From positions 43,060,307 to 43,124,306 of the forward strand of contig JAWZYU010000020.1 of the NCBI GenBank assembly GCA_038380435.1: DNA of 64,000 bases, in the 5' to 3' direction. The notes beneath the pieces were generated by a model. It worked only from the letters and a program-made list of their open reading frames with translations, ran no database searches and was not told the origin of the DNA. Each line of letters begins with the position of its first letter. The stretch's first letter is position 1. Positions 10,585 through 22,938 of this stretch are shown one piece after another. Made by a program: the position numbers and the translations under genes. This DNA comes from Ryuthela nishihirai. Taxonomy: Eukaryota; Arthropoda; Arachnida; Araneae; Heptathelidae.

Positions 10585-13500
10585 AGTCTGTAAATAGTAA
10601 CTAGATAGTCACTGGAAGGAGAACTAAGCACCAATACCCTTAATGATGCATAGAACCGGCCAGGCCTAGCACCTAATGTACTACCACGCCTTCTCGTGGT
10701 GCAGGCTGCTAGTACTATTCAAAAGAGCTACTTTCTTGTGGAAATGAACGGAAGGGGAGAGATGCCAGATTAGTGTAGCCTACTGATATGGATAACTATG
10801 GCTACATTTCCATTTTTTTCTACCCTGCTGAGGATTGGTCAACCACACACGGTCCTAGTGCTGACCATATAAACCTACTGGACTGGACTGAAATAAGGCT
10901 CTGAGCTTGATTATGGATCCTGAATTTGCTGCACTGGTGGACTTCTGTTGAGGAAAAGTCTTCCGTTGTGCTTTCTGCTTGCTTTGGGTTGACAGCTTCA
11001 AGTGAATAGATTCACAGGATATGTTTATCAGCTGGTGCAAAATCCTGAGCAGAGGTTATTGAAGGCACCTGAACTCTTGCTTCTATGGGCATCGTCAAAT
11101 ACTAGATTGGAGGAAGTCTTCCAGTGTGGATGGCTTCAGCTTTTAGTGGTAGGGAACAGGTCTTTGTCCCATGTCTGCAATTAGGGGACTGTTTGTTATT
11201 GTCGGCATTCCCTCTTTCAATAAACATAGTTTCTTTAAACATCCCACTAACCATTTTCTCTCCATATTGAGGACACTGCACAGAGCTTATTTTCTTGATG
11301 TCCTCACACAAGAATTCCACCGTTATAATTGAGATATTCTCAGCTTGCAAAAGACCAGATGGACAGATAAAGGTCAGATTCATAAAAACATTTTCTCTTT
11401 TCAGGGTGGAACGATAATAAGCATCACCAAACCGTGGGTCTGCTTCTCAGCAGACACGCTAGTGATACTCTTCTACGATATGAGTGCATTAATGAAAGGT
11501 TTCTTACAGCAAAATTTCAGACGAGCATTAAAGACGTGAATGTTATCTGCTGTTATGCCCCAACTGAGGATGCCGATGAGGATGAGAAGGATAGATTTTA
11601 TGGACAACTGCAGGATATTTTGAATTCTGTCAAGAAAGGAGATATTACCCTTGTTCTTGGTGACTTCAATGCCAAAGTTCGTACTGACTGATCTTTGGGG
11701 AGGGGTGATAGGCCTTTTTGGTATTGGTAGCTGCAATGGCAATGGGCAACGTCTCGTACAGGTAAGTAAACTCAATGGATTCAGAATAACTAACATTTAT
11801 TACAAACACCGCGACATACATAAGTACACATGGGTTTCACCCGATGGGCTGCATAAGAATATGATTGATTATATATTAATTAACAGCAAATGAGCTAGTT
11901 CTGATAGGAATACCAGGTCATATAGGGGAGCTGAAATTGGATCCGATCATTACCTTGTTAAAAGTGTCTTGCAACTTAAACTTAAGAAGTGCTGTGATAA
12001 GGTTAAAATTTTTACCTTTAATTCCTCAGCTCTGAAAGACCCAGTTATAGCCAAAGCATACCATGATAGGTTACTTAGTCATTACGACAGTCATGGTTTG
12101 CTTACTACTGAAGTTGAGGAAGAATGGGGCCATTTTAAACAGGCTTTTTTGGAAACTAACAGTACTCTTTTAGGAAACAAGGAGCAGAGGAGACAGAATT
12201 ATTTTAGTGATAAGGCATTTGAGCTTATTTCAGAAAGAAAGAACTGCAGGAATGTCCTTAATCAATACCCTACTAGTCCTAATAGAAAGTATTACAGAGA
12301 GCTTAATAAACGTGTAAAGGATCAGTTAGCTGCTGATAAGAATCTTTGGCTTGATGGCTTGGCTGATAAAGCCGAGGAAGCAGTTAGGCAGCACAACAGC
12401 AGAGAGTTACATGTTTTGAGTGGTAGAAAACGGACAGGTATACAGGGATTGGATGAACAAGGATGGATGAACTTTGTAAGGTTATAGAAGGTGACAATTC
12501 TAATGGCTAGGTGGGCTGAGCATTTCAGTGATGTTCAAAACAATGTGGTTAGTTCTACTCTCATTGTTTGTAATGAAAATATATAAATATGCATTATTGG
12601 CTTTAATATTGGCCTTATTACACAGCCTGAAGTTATTTTGGCTGTTTCTAAACTTAAACTACATAAATCCCAAGGGGTAGATGAAATTAATACAGAACTT
12701 CTTAGAGCTAGGAATGTTTTGGTTACCATATGGATGACTGAAATTTTAAATATCTTTTATGATAAAGGCTTGGTTCTTAAGGATTTTACCAGAGCTATTA
12801 TTATCCCTAATTTAAAAAAATGATCGCAGTTCTTATGATAACTATAGGGGTATTAGCCTGCTCTCTGTCCCAGGGAAAGTTCTTTGCATGATTGTGCTTA
12901 ATAGAATTAAGATTCTGGTTGACAGGCAATTGCGTGATGTGGATTCAAAAGTGGTAGGGGATGTGTGGATCAGATATTTTCACTTAGTCGGATTTTTGAG
13001 AAAAGTTTAGAATTTCAGAAACCTTTGATTACTGGCTTTGTTGATTTCAAAAAGGCTATCGACACTGTTGATCGTCATAATTTGTGAGATCGTATGGCAT
13101 ATCAAACAAGTTAGTTAATGTAATGAAAGCTCTCTATAATAACACTGAGTTATGTGTGAGAGTTAAAATTGGTTTAGCATTGCTTCTGGTGTTCGACAAG
13201 GGTACATTTTGTCTCCTTTTCCCTTTAGTTTGGTTATTGACTATGTTATGCAAAATTCACTCCAAGGGAACAGTTTTGGCCTTAAATGATCTGGAAATAT
13301 GAAAATGTCTGATTTAGATTATGCTGACTGAGATTCCCTTTTGGAGATTGATGTTGATGAGATGAACTGTTTCATTCAAACTGTAGATGAGACTGGTAGA
13401 GTAGGTTTGGTTATAAACTGATAGAAAACTAAAGTGATGAAAATTGCTCAGGCAGGCTGTGATTCAGTTAATCTGAATGGTTGCAGTCTTGAACAGGTGT

Positions 13501-14118
13501 CACAGTTTAATTACCTTGGAAGCTATGTAACAGATAATGGTGATGTGCGGCATGAGATTAACAGACGAATAGGGATTGCTCCGGGACATTTAAGAATCTA
13601 TGGAGAGTGTGGAGAAATAGGCGTATACACCTAAAGACTAAAATTAGACTATATAATAGTTTGGTTCTTTCTAGGGTTAGTTATGGTAATGAAACGTGGA
13701 CACTTTGTAAACAAGATAACAGGAAACTAGATGCTTTTGATTCTAGGTGCTTACTCAGTATATTGGGCATTAGGTGGTTCAACTTTGTAACTAATGATGA
13801 GGTTAGACATAGGAGTCAGCAAACTCCTTTAAGCAGCGTATTCTGCAGAGAGAAACTCCGTTGGTTTGACCATGTTGCCTGTGTGGATAATTATAGATTA
13901 ACGAATAGGGTTATGAACGTCGTGCGTAAAGGACTCAGAAAGAGGGGGAGACCTAGGATGCGGTGGGCAGACAATGTCAAACAGGACCTTGCTGGAACTG
14001 GTGTACAGTGGCCAGATGCAGCAGATGTAGCTCAGGACAGATATGCTTGGAGAACTAAATTGCACTGTCTAGTTGAATCCCCGCAGCTCATGGCTGCTTG
14101 AGGATGATGAGGATGATG
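10585..14118 (+). mobile_element. RTE LINE, near full length, decayed, nested in an older copy
   Basis: It runs from the family 5' end (AGTCTGTAAATAGTAACTAG) through a roughly 540 bp 5' UTR, the endonuclease-reverse transcriptase region and the short 3' UTR to the GATGATGA tail. An 11 bp target duplication flanks it. Its coding frame is broken many times. Confidence 0.9.
11170..14101 (+). pseudogene. RTE endonuclease-reverse transcriptase, heavily broken
   Basis: Pieces recognisable in several frames include CCYAPTEDADEDEKDRFYGQ and VLGDFNAKV of the AP endonuclease (about 11540-11690), the linker ending NLWLDGLADKAEEAVRQHNS (about 11970-12400), reverse transcriptase motif pieces (about 12640-13400) and the C-terminal NYLGSYVTDNGDV...GRPRMRWADNVKQDL segment (about 13430-14100). 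The YADD region reads DYAD followed by a stop. It is a dead copy of the protein seen better at 43107-46328. Confidence 0.85.
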
Positions 14119-14129
14119 AAATATTTTAT

Positions 14130-14350
14130 GTCGAAAAATTAGAATGGCATACAGAGATTGAGAGATGCGGAGAGCAAGATTACTGAAGGAGAGATTTCTT
14201 CTTTGACTAGATGTGATGACATTTACAGATGCTGTGAATAATGGGATTAGGTCAACTTTGTTAGTTTTAATGAAGACAGCGTTATTATTGCGTTCAATAT
14301 TTGTCTTATTTAACGATCTGAAATTGGTTGGATTTATTAAAAGACCCTTT
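14130..14350 (+). mobile_element. RTE LINE, oldest copy, resumed after the nested insertion
   Basis: Weak but collinear similarity to the LINE continues from the point where 9560-10573 stopped, for example GGATTAGGTCAACTTTGTTA and GCGTTCAATATTTGTCTTAT against the linker before the reverse transcriptase. Divergence is high, so the end is approximate. Confidence 0.55.
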
Positions 14351-14925
14351 ACAATATTCATTCAGAATTTCGCATTTTTCAAGTTTAGGAATTTCTAACG
14401 GTGTAAAATTCAAACTTTTGGAAGTTTTTTGAAAATGCGAACTATAATCTCCTCTACTCACAAGAATTTTTGTAATTTATGTTATTTAAATATAAATGAG
14501 AAATTGGTCGTTCTCAAAGAGAAAGAAACTTAGAATTTTCAAACTTTTGCGCCAACAGTGAAAATTCGAACTTATGGATGACTAGGAAAATGCAAATAGT
14601 AATTAGTGTCTATCGAATTCGTTGTTTCTTAAATCAACGTTTTCTTACACCTCCTTTGAGATAAGTGCTAATCACTGCTTTCAATAAAAACCCGTTGACC
14701 ACCACACTCTACAGTCCAAATTGCAAATTTCTAGGGTAAATTAATCATTTACAATAGCTGTTTAACCATTTTTAATTTTCGAACCTTAGATCCCTAACGG
14801 TGAAAATCAAAGCCATTGGGAGATTCGGGAAATTCTAATCCCAATATTTTATTAATACTTCTCCAAACCAGAAATAAATTTTCGTTACTCACACAAAACA
14901 TTGCCTGTGTACAGACAGACTAATG
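14351..14925. other. Unassigned AT-rich DNA
   Basis: I see no gene or defined repeat here. Confidence 0.5.
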
Positions 14926-15162
14926 GATTTGGGTTGGGTTGTTTTACCTCTTAGCGGCACTTTTTTTGCACACAATGGGCTAAATGGCCAGGTCACAAGT
15001 ACCCCGAAGGCTCGGAGAAGGTTGGGGGAGTGGACCCACTGGAACAGCTGTTGGGAGACAGATGGTAGCCTCCCGTCAAGGCCATCCAGCGTGTTCTTTA
15101 ACATGCACATGGTATGGCTCTATCGCACACGCGACCACGGCTTAACGTCTCATCCGACGGAA
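14926..15162 (-). mobile_element. SINE-1, 5'-truncated
   Basis: The 3' two-thirds of SINE-1 is present in complement, from GGTTGGGTTGTTTTACCTC to CGTCTCATCCGACGG. The tRNA-like head is absent. Confidence 0.85.
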
Positions 15163-16586
15163 TTTTAAAAGCAAACTGAAAAAGAAGTTCCTAGCGGAAA
15201 AAAATTGATCTCTCAGTCGTTCTTGAAGGTACAGGAGTGTAATTCACAATGTAATTCCACCGTATGTAATGTCACAGCGCTGTAGATAAAAGAATAATTA
15301 GCAATTAAAAAACAAACTACGTGATTAAATTTTTTTCGGTAAAGATGGAAAGCGTGTTAACATAAAATAAAAATCAGTTAAATATTAACAAAATCATTTA
15401 ACTGTTATTTATTTATTTATTTCTGTATTCTTTATCTGAAGAACGGGTTTCTGCCGGAGCGGAATTGATTTCATCCTAATTAACTATTGACAGGAATTTA
15501 ATTTTCGGATAAAACTCGTATTTGATACAGAAATCAGAGAATACGTTGGAACATTTAATTAAGTTCTCATTTATTATGCGTATCAAAGGATTACCGAATC
15601 TCTTAAATGATAAAGTCTTTTTGCATGTAAAAATAAGGTCATTCTTATCGGCTTACGAATATTTTCAAACTAAACATGCTCAGAATTACTATTTTAGGAA
15701 GGGGAATTTCATCAAATATGTGAAATATTCAATTCCCCTTAATTTTAATATTTTTCATAAAATTTTTGTAATTTGCACTTTCATTTTATTTTTGTAACAA
15801 ATTTTGCTCATCAAAACTATACTGTTGAATAAAGAAATCATGAAAAAGTTGAATTTTGACTTGCAATATGTTGAACTGATGAAAGGTTTCTTGTGTTATT
15901 TAAAAGGTTTTCGCTGTGGAGCACCTTGAAACTTTATGGATAGTGGTTTGGAGTATTTATTTCCATCGAATTTGAAAAGTTTTTTTATGAACTGGGTATA
16001 AATTAGAAAATAAGCATACATACCAACACCTAAAGCTTTATTTTACAATATAAACATTACATTATGTAATAATTTTATGAAACAGTGTACGTATGAATCA
16101 GCTGTATTTAGCTTATATAATAGTCTACAAACTAACTTGTTGCTAAAATGGAGATAAAACAAGGTTTTTACTAGCTTTAAAGATTTCTCTAGAAAAGTCA
16201 TTATTCGCCGCCTATCAAAACAGGGTTTATTTTATTAACATGTCTAGATTTTATTACAATGGCATGAAAACAGTTTTAGGTAACCTGCTACATATGACGA
16301 TTTTCAATAGAGTAATTTGCTATTATTAATTTATCCTTAAAAATAAATGACATAATCTAAAACTAATTAGTTGATTTTACTTTGGGAAGATTTGTCTTTA
16401 GCACCCTTGACGCTGTGCTACTGCTACTTCATAATATGCACTATATCTATATAGATATAAAAAAAATCTGAACCCGCACTGTGTAAATCCTAGTTTATCA
16501 TCATGTAAAAGAAAACTGTTTGCGTTTTCTTGGCCGTGTGAAACCGAAGCCGTGTAAATAGAGGGTTAGTTGCATTGATTCAAGTA
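15163..16586. other. Unassigned AT-rich DNA
   Basis: A 91-codon frame at 15522-15797 has no recognisable motif. A short stem around AAGGGGAATT/AATTCCCCTT lies at about 15699-15740. No gene is supported. Confidence 0.5.
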
Positions 16587-16728
16587 CAGTCGCTCAAAAA
16601 AGTATCCGACCTCCGTGTCACGTGACACGAAGGTTGCCAGATCACTAATTTCTAAAAAAATCGTTGCCAGATAATTTTTCTTAATCTTATAATCAACCAT
16701 AGTGTTCGGATACTTTTTTAAGCGACTG
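16587..16728. mobile_element. Palindromic TA-inserting MITE, internally deleted copy
   Basis: This 142 bp element has termini CAGTCGCTCAAAAAAGTATC and the matching complement, flanked by TA on both sides (16585-16586 and 16729-16730). Its centre is the palindrome CGTGTCACGTGACACG. The left arm is shorter than in other copies. It encodes nothing and would need a Tc1/mariner transposase. Confidence 0.88.
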
Positions 16729-16730
16729 TA

Positions 16731-17688
16731 CTGTGTAAATCGAGGCATGGATGTACTGATACTACGTCGTTCTCTGTTATGCGAATAGAAGTGCAGGTAT
16801 TTAGCTTGAGTATAAGCAACACACTGAGGCAGTTTTTGCTTAGAAGACATTATTATGAGAACCTACCGTACAATTTGGTAAAAAAAGAAGCAATAAAAAT
16901 GTCTCCTGTGAATTTCGAACTCAAAAATCTTAATTTCAATTTACTCATGACTTTAAACTTAATATAAAACAGAGAAGAAAGGAATAAATCTAAAATATAT
17001 ACTGCTTCAATGAAACGATTAAATGCATAAGATAACAAAAACAATATTTTAAAATATAAATGAATAAAATAAAATTATATGTAAAACGTTTAAGATTTGT
17101 CCACATACTCCATCGGTATCTTTAAAATACTAAAATTTTCTTTCGAACTTTCTGGAAGCTTTCACCAATTGTTCGTGAGTTATTCCTGTTGAATTCCTCT
17201 TACGTTTCCACAAATCGTGAAATGATTTATTTGAATAAACGTTGGCTCTCAATTTTCCTCCAAGAAAGAAGTTCACAGGTATCGAGTGAGCTGATCGAAA
17301 GGCCATTCTGTGGGATCTGTAATGGATAAATTGAGATGAATGCAAACTTTAACATCATAATAAGATGGAACGCCGTCCTTTTAAAAGATTCCTCAAAACG
17401 AGTCATCTTCTAGAGATAGAATCACGAAGCTTTCTAATAAATCTTCAACTACGAAGTAATTGATTTTGCCCTTTCCTTAGAAAAATTTCCAGACTTCCAT
17501 TTAAATAGTATGTCAAACGTTCATTTGCTTGTAAAATAATAACAAATCGTTTCGAAAATCGTTCCGAAAATGAGCGATTGCTTTCACTTTGCAGTTCGTC
17601 TCTCTGTAGGTATTAAACTATTTGTTTTTCAGATAAATAAAAATTTATTTTTGGGATAGAGAGATACTATTGTATTACAGTAAAACAT
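16731..17688. other. Unassigned AT-rich DNA
   Basis: Short frames at 16779-16967 and 17130-17345 have no recognisable motifs. I see no repeat boundary. Confidence 0.5.
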
Positions 17689-17699
17689 GGTTAATTCGG

Positions 17700-18064
17700 G
17701 TTGGGTTGTTTTACCTCTGAGCGGCATTTTTTTGCACACCATGAGCTAAACGGCAAGGTCACATGGACCCCGAAGGCTCAGAGAAGGTTGGGGGAGGGGA
17801 CCCACTGGAAGAGCTGTTGGGAGACAGATGGTAGCCTCCCGTCAAGGCCATCCAGCGTGTTCTTTAACGTGCACAGGGTATGGCTCTCCCGCACACGGAG
17901 CCACGGTTTAACGTCCCATCCGACGGACGGCGACCTTTCCAAACCCATCGGTGTCGGAAATAAATTTGCGGAAATAAATCTCAAGCTGACTCAGCTGGGA
18001 CTCGAACCTGGAAACTACAGATTACGAGCCTGGCGCGCTACCGACTGAGCCACCCCCGCCCCAG
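17700..18064 (-). mobile_element. SINE-1, nearly full length
   Basis: The copy ends with the intact head complement (GAGCCACCCCCGCCCC). The duplicated target GGTTAATTCGG is at 17689-17699 and 18065-18075. A small internal deletion removes the block around TACTGACCGTGGGCAGGGC. Confidence 0.9.
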
Positions 18065-18075
18065 GGTTAATTCGG

Positions 18076-19380
18076 TACTTTAATTTAAAATTTTCTTATA
18101 ATTCAAAATTTCTCTTAATGTCAAGAATCAATAAGACATTTTCATATAGAAATGACTGGATAATTCGAAATCATTGTTAATTCTTGATTCCAAAAAAAAA
18201 TATGGCCCTATGCTCATAATATCGTTATACATCTCTCTCTCTCTTTAAGCTCTCTTCATTAAAGTGTATTCAGAGATGCGCTTTTGAAAAAAATTTCCCA
18301 CTTCTCAGAGATAAGCGAAAAAATTTCAAAGCCAATTTAAGGAAAAAAATTCGTCTTGTTTCGATTAAAAACAAACAAATGCAAATCAGATGCATCAACT
18401 TTAAGGGGCCGAACCACAAAAAAGGTGACTCGTGCAAGTATTCGTTGTTACTTCACCCTGGTGTTTACTACGACTTCAAATTCATACCTTCACTTACAAC
18501 AGTAGATAGTTTTCATTTAAAAGTCGTTACACAACGCGTTCACTCGGCGATACAATGTCGTTCTCTGTCAGGATTAGAAGAAGCAAATGCAAATGATGCT
18601 GAAAATCTGATAAAAGAGTACAAAGGTGAATGTGAGCAACGGTAAATTTCGCGAGAAGCTGAAGCTTGTCGAGAACCTTCCAGACGAAGGAAAACTTCCT
18701 TTCCGATGAACAATGACGATAATGAAGGAAAAGTAATTGCAGATCTCAGCCACTCAGTTCTTTCGGGATCCATCAATATGATTGGAAATACACTTCAAAA
18801 TTTCGAAGATAAATACCTAAGTGCAGAAAGACATGGAAAAGTGACAAGAGATGTGAAAATGTCTTTACAGCCCTATTATCTATTAATGCATGGAAGAGGA
18901 ATTCATCCACACCATTTATCCAACATGTCTTCTTGAAAGAACCAAGCAGAGAAAGCTCCGAAGTTTAAAGCCGTCAGAAACCTTTGCCTTCATATTCGTT
19001 TCAGAATCACTTCGGAAAAAAATATTAGAGTTCTCTGCCCTTTGATGACGAAGATGAACTTCAGGATGAACTTAGAAATTAATACCATCACCTAGTTCTT
19101 CCTGGAAAAAGAAGAGATTGAACACAAAGTTCTCCTTCTCCAGACACAGAGACTGTTCCATTAAATGACTCACGATTATTCCAATTGAAATACGTAATTG
19201 GTTTATTTATTCTTTTATTTTATTGTTATGTTTTTCATTTTACTTCAGAAAAAATTATTTATTTCTAAACGAGATGACTTTCTAATATTGTTCTAGACCT
19301 AAGTCCGAAATATGTTCAAATATCAAAGAGTATCATATAGAAGTATGTTCAAATATCAAATATATATTTTATATCCATGA
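18076..19380. other. Unassigned DNA with two short open frames
   Basis: Frames at 18379-18645 (88 codons) and 18706-18936 (76 codons) are on the plus strand and have less biased composition than their surroundings. I recognise no domain, and no ATG context or splice site supports a gene. They could be remnants of a decayed element or exon. Confidence 0.3.
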
Positions 19381-19383
19381 TAA

Positions 19384-19495
19384 TAATAAAATAAATAAAT
19401 ACCCCCTCAAGCAGCTGCTTGCCACAGAGGTCTGACAGGAGCCTGTCAGTTTACATGCCACAGTAGAAGATCTGAGAGGATGGCAGGACCTCTAC
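19384..19495 (-). mobile_element. SINE-2, 5'-truncated
   Basis: Only the 3' half is present, in complement: AATACCCCCTCAAGCAGCTG, TGTCAGTTTACATGCCACAG and AGAGGATGGCAGGACCTC. The tRNA-like head is missing. Confidence 0.85.
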
Positions 19496-19887
19496 CCTAC
19501 TTATATAAGCGCTTTTATTAAACGTTTAAATGCTTAATTAAATATTTTAATAAAGTCATTTCCCACTATTTTTCAATTAAAATTACCTCAAATTATTCTA
19601 TCGTACATTGAAATATGAACATCTTAAACAGCTCTCTTTTTGCGAGTTTTCCATTTACTCGCTTATTTCCAGGAACTGCCTGTCAGGTACAACAAGAGCC
19701 AAGAGTATTTGAATCTGAATAATGTTTAAAAAATAAGATGCTCGTGCAAGTTATGTTTTAGCGAACACAACTATTAAACAAACACGATACAAAAGATGAT
19801 AATGACGCATCGATTATATCTCTGCAGACTAAGAAAGATTTATTTTCAGTTTGGACATTCTCCAGCTACACTTGTCAGGGTTGTTGG

Positions 19888-20169
19888 GTTGTTTTACCTC
19901 TGAGCGGCACTTTTTTTGCACACCATGGGCTAAATGGCCAGGTCACATGGACCCCGAAGGCTCAGAGAAGGTTGGGGGAGGGGACCCACTGGAACAGCTG
20001 TTGGGAGACAGATGGTAGCCTCCCATCAAGGCCATCCAGCGTGTTCTTTAACGTGCACAGGGTATGTCTCTCCCGCACACGGGGACACGTCTTAACGTCC
20101 CATCCGACGGACTGCGGCTTTTGCCAAGCCCATCGGTGTCCCCTACTGACAGTGGGCAGGGCGGGGAAT
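19888..20169 (-). mobile_element. SINE-1, 5'-truncated
   Basis: The complement runs from GTTGGGTTGTTTTACCTCTG to GTGGGCAGGGCGGGGAAT and stops before the tRNA-like head. No target duplication is apparent. Confidence 0.85.
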
Positions 20170-20216
20170 GAAAGGGGCAAAAACAGTGTCATTTTAAATG
20201 AACTATTTTTTTACTG

Positions 20217-20745
20217 GTGATGTGGCCGAGTGGTTAGCGCGCTTGGCTACTGATCTAAGGGTTGGGTCCAAGTTGTTTTACCTCTGAGCGGCATTTTTTT
20301 GCACACCATGGGCTAAATGGCCAGGTCACATGAACCCCGAAGGCTCAGAGAAGGTTGGGGGAGGGGACCCACTGGAACAGCTGTTGGGAGACAGATGGTA
20401 GCCTCCCGTCAAGGCCATCCAGCGTGTTCTTTAACGTGCACAGGGTATGGCTCTCCCGCACACGGTGCCACGGCTTAACGTCCCATCCGACGGACGGCGG
20501 CCTTTCCAAGCCCATCGGTGTCCCCTACTGACCGTGGGCAGGGCGGGGAATTTTGCGGATACTGATCAAGGGACTGGGTTCGAGCCCCGGGTAAGGCATG
20601 GATGTATGTGTCGTTTTCTGCCGAGGTCCTGCCATCCTCTCAGATCTTCTACTGTGGCATATAAACTGACAGGCTCCTGTCAGACCTCTGTGGCAAGCAG
20701 CTGCTTGAGGGGGTATTTATTTTATTTTTATTTTTTTATTTGGTA
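20217..20745 (+). mobile_element. SINE-2 split by a SINE-1 insertion
   Basis: The SINE-2 head (GATGTGGCCGAGTGGTTAGC) ends at 20260 and its remainder resumes at 20560 with TACTGATCAAGGGACTGGGT. The rest continues to GCAGCTGCTTGAGGGGGTAT and an AT-rich tail. The inserted SINE-1 is at 20261-20559, so this SINE-2 is the older of the two. Confidence 0.9.
20261..20559 (-). mobile_element. SINE-1, 5'-truncated, inside SINE-2
   Basis: The complement runs from GTTGGGT to GGGGAATTTTGCGG, so the tRNA-like head is absent. The target is duplicated as TACTGATC(T)AAGGG at 20248-20261 and 20560-20572, with one base difference. The truncation point is the same as in the copy at 53523-53815. Confidence 0.9.
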
Positions 20746-21179
20746 ATCTTTGTGACTATTTTGTAAAGCTTAGTGTTAATAAACCAATATAGATGATTAA
20801 CATTTCTCTTAGTGAAATAATTTTTTGTATTTGGTTTGAAAATAAATCTTTCATAATTATATTTATTATAAGATTATAAGCCATAACTTTTTTTAAATTT
20901 TACATTTGTATTTCGTAATTCGAAAACTTCTTTTCTGTCCCTCAAATTTCGAAATAACCACATTTTACTGTATAAAGTCCTCCAACGGTGGGAAAATTTG
21001 TAAAATTTAAAAATTTCAGACTGTAAATGATCTATTCATGCTAAAAAATTTGAAACTTGAATGGTCTAATCTCGTGGTCAGGAAATTTATATTCACCTTA
21101 CCCACCAGAGGGGTATAAAATGCAACATTTTTTTGCTTTAAGAGATGAATGAAATATCGTTATCTAAGAGTTGTATAAG
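20746..21179. other. Unassigned AT-rich DNA
   Basis: No gene or defined repeat is visible. Confidence 0.5.
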
Positions 21180-21365
21180 GAGTAAGAGTGGACAAGTAGT
21201 TAACGCGCTTGGCTACTGATCAAAAGGACCTGGGTTTGAACCTCAGTAAAGCATTGATGTTTTTAATGCTTTTCTGCTGAGGTCTCGACTTCCGCACAGA
21301 TCTTCTCTATGTCGTCCAGGTCAAACCACTGTGGCAAGTAGCTGCTTGAGGTTTTTTTTTTAATT
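21180..21365 (+). mobile_element. SINE-2, diverged copy
   Basis: The head GTTAACGCGCTTGGCTACTG and the B-box region CTGGGTTTGAACCTC are present, and the 3' end reads GTAGCTGCTTGAGG before a T run. Confidence 0.82.
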
Positions 21366-21423
21366 ATACTGTTTGCATTCTCTGAATCATCCAATGGTTC
21401 GAATTTTCACCATTCGAAAACGT

Positions 21424-21793
21424 TGGGAGCGGTTTGGCTCAGTCTATTACCCACCAGGTTCGTAATCTGCACATCTTGAGATCACTCAAGCAGAAGTTCG
21501 AATCCCCCCAGTGCCATCTTTGATATTTATCTTTGCTAAGCCCCCTCCCTGCCGTCGTTCAGAAAGGGGGGACACCGATGGGCTTGTAAAGGCCGCCATG
21601 CTTCGGATGGGACGTAAAGCCATTTCACCTTGTGCAGGAGAAACATGTTAAAGAACACGCTGGATGTCTTTAACGGAAAACTTGCATTTGTTTCCCAACG
21701 CTGTCCAATGGGTCCCCTTGTGACCTCGCCATTTAGGTCACTGTGTGGGGAAAAAATACCTCTCAGAGGCCGAAAGTTCAACAAGCCCAATGT
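21424..21793 (+). mobile_element. SINE-1, diverged copy with an enlarged head
   Basis: The A-box region (TTGGCTCAGTCTATT) is followed by about 25 extra bases before the B-box-like GTTCGAATCCCCCC. The body is recognisable to the end at GGCCGAAAGTTCAACAAGCC. The extra bases separate the two Pol III promoter boxes more than usual. Confidence 0.78.
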
Positions 21794-21848
21794 TCGAACC
21801 TAGATCCCTTTAATCAGTAGCCAAGTGTGCAAACCACTCGGCCAGAAT
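21794..21848 (-). mobile_element. SINE-2 head fragment
   Basis: The complement of the SINE-2 tRNA-like head is visible (GTTCGAACCTAGATCC, AATCAGTAGCCAAG, AACCACTCGGCCAG). It abuts the end of the preceding SINE-1. Confidence 0.65.
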
Positions 21849-22356
21849 ATAAATGCCTTCAAGCAAATATTGCAATACGAATGAAAGAAAATTACTAGAA
21901 ACCCAACCACAACATCCGACAGAGAAGTAGCGTGTATTTAGACGGAAATCCGACATGAGAGCTCAGCGTGGTTTGTATGTAGTGGCCGAAGACGGATCGA
22001 GCTGCGACCGCACTGTTTCCTACTACGAGACCAGAGGAAGATCACTCTACATTGCATCACATCCGTTGGTGAATGAATCAGGAAGGACGCTTATAATTTT
22101 GCAACTATCAGCAGTTCCTTTGCTGGCTGCTAAAAACAAAGGATTCCGGTTTATATATATCAGTTTCCTTTTCGTGTTTCTGCTCAAAGTCAATTCATAT
22201 GTTGTTGAATAAAAATAACAGATTGTAGAAATAATTCATCACTATACGCCATACATCTTACTCATCATCCATCTTACTTTACTGATAATAGATAGCTCTT
22301 ATGAACACTGGACAATGAACATCCCATAATACTATGCACTTGAAAAATAATTGGGA
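21849..22356. other. Unassigned DNA with one 85-codon open frame
   Basis: The plus-strand frame at 21955-22212 begins MRAQRGLYVVAEDGSSCDRT and ends in a hydrophobic stretch FRFIYISFLFVFLLKVNSYV. I do not recognise it. It could be chance; no flanking splice sites or repeat context support a gene. Confidence 0.3.
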
Positions 22357-22431
22357 ATAACTATGCACTTGGAAAGACTACTATCCGTTAAGGGTCCAAA
22401 CGGATAGTGGTCTTTCCAAGTGCATAGTTAT
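22357..22431. repeat. Near-perfect 33 bp inverted repeat
   Basis: ATAACTATGCACTTGGAAAG... at 22357-22389 pairs with 22399-22431 around a 9-base loop, with about one mismatch. A partial further copy of ACTATGCACTTG lies just upstream at 22331-22342. Confidence 0.9.
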
Positions 22432-22552
22432 CCCCTTTCTGAACATGGAGAGAGTAGAGGTTAGCGTAGAAACTTTGAAACCAGGCACAGGGGAGATTCG
22501 AACTTGGAACATTTCCAAGGTTGGAGTACGACGAACTACCGACCAAGTCATT

Positions 22553-22938
22553 TGGGATGAGTGTGGCTCAGTCGGTAATGCGCCAGTATCGTAATCTGCA
22601 GTTCCTAGGTTCCTACCTGGGCCAGTGTTGAGATTTTTCTCCGCAAAACTACCCATCCTCAGTCAGTAGGGATGGTAGTTTTAGGACTATGGGCTTAGAA
22701 AGACCACCGTCCGTCAGATGGGAAGTTAAATCGTAGTCCCATATGCTGGAGAGCCATACCCTGTGCACATTAAAGAATACACTGGATGGTCTTGACGGAA
22801 GGCTCCATCTGTCTCCTAACAACTGTCCAGTGGGTGGCCTTCCCCCAACCTTCTCTGATCCCTCGGGGTCTGTCGGAACATTTTGCTCATTATGTTCAAA
22901 ATAGTTCCTCTCACAGGTAAAACAACCCAATCCAACTA
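22553..22938 (+). mobile_element. SINE-1, nearly full length, diverged
   Basis: The head (GTGGCTCAGTCGGTAATGCG), the body (GTCCGTCAGATGGGAAGTTA) and the 3' end (GGTAAAACAACCCAATCC) are present. The B box has lost part of its sequence (CTAGGTTCCTACCTGGG). Confidence 0.85.

Larger units (their letters stand above)
10574..14129. repeat. Target site duplication around the nested RTE LINE
   Basis: AAATATTTTAT occurs at 10574-10584 and again at 14119-14129, directly flanking the LINE. This 11 bp duplication marks its insertion point in the older LINE. Confidence 0.8.
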
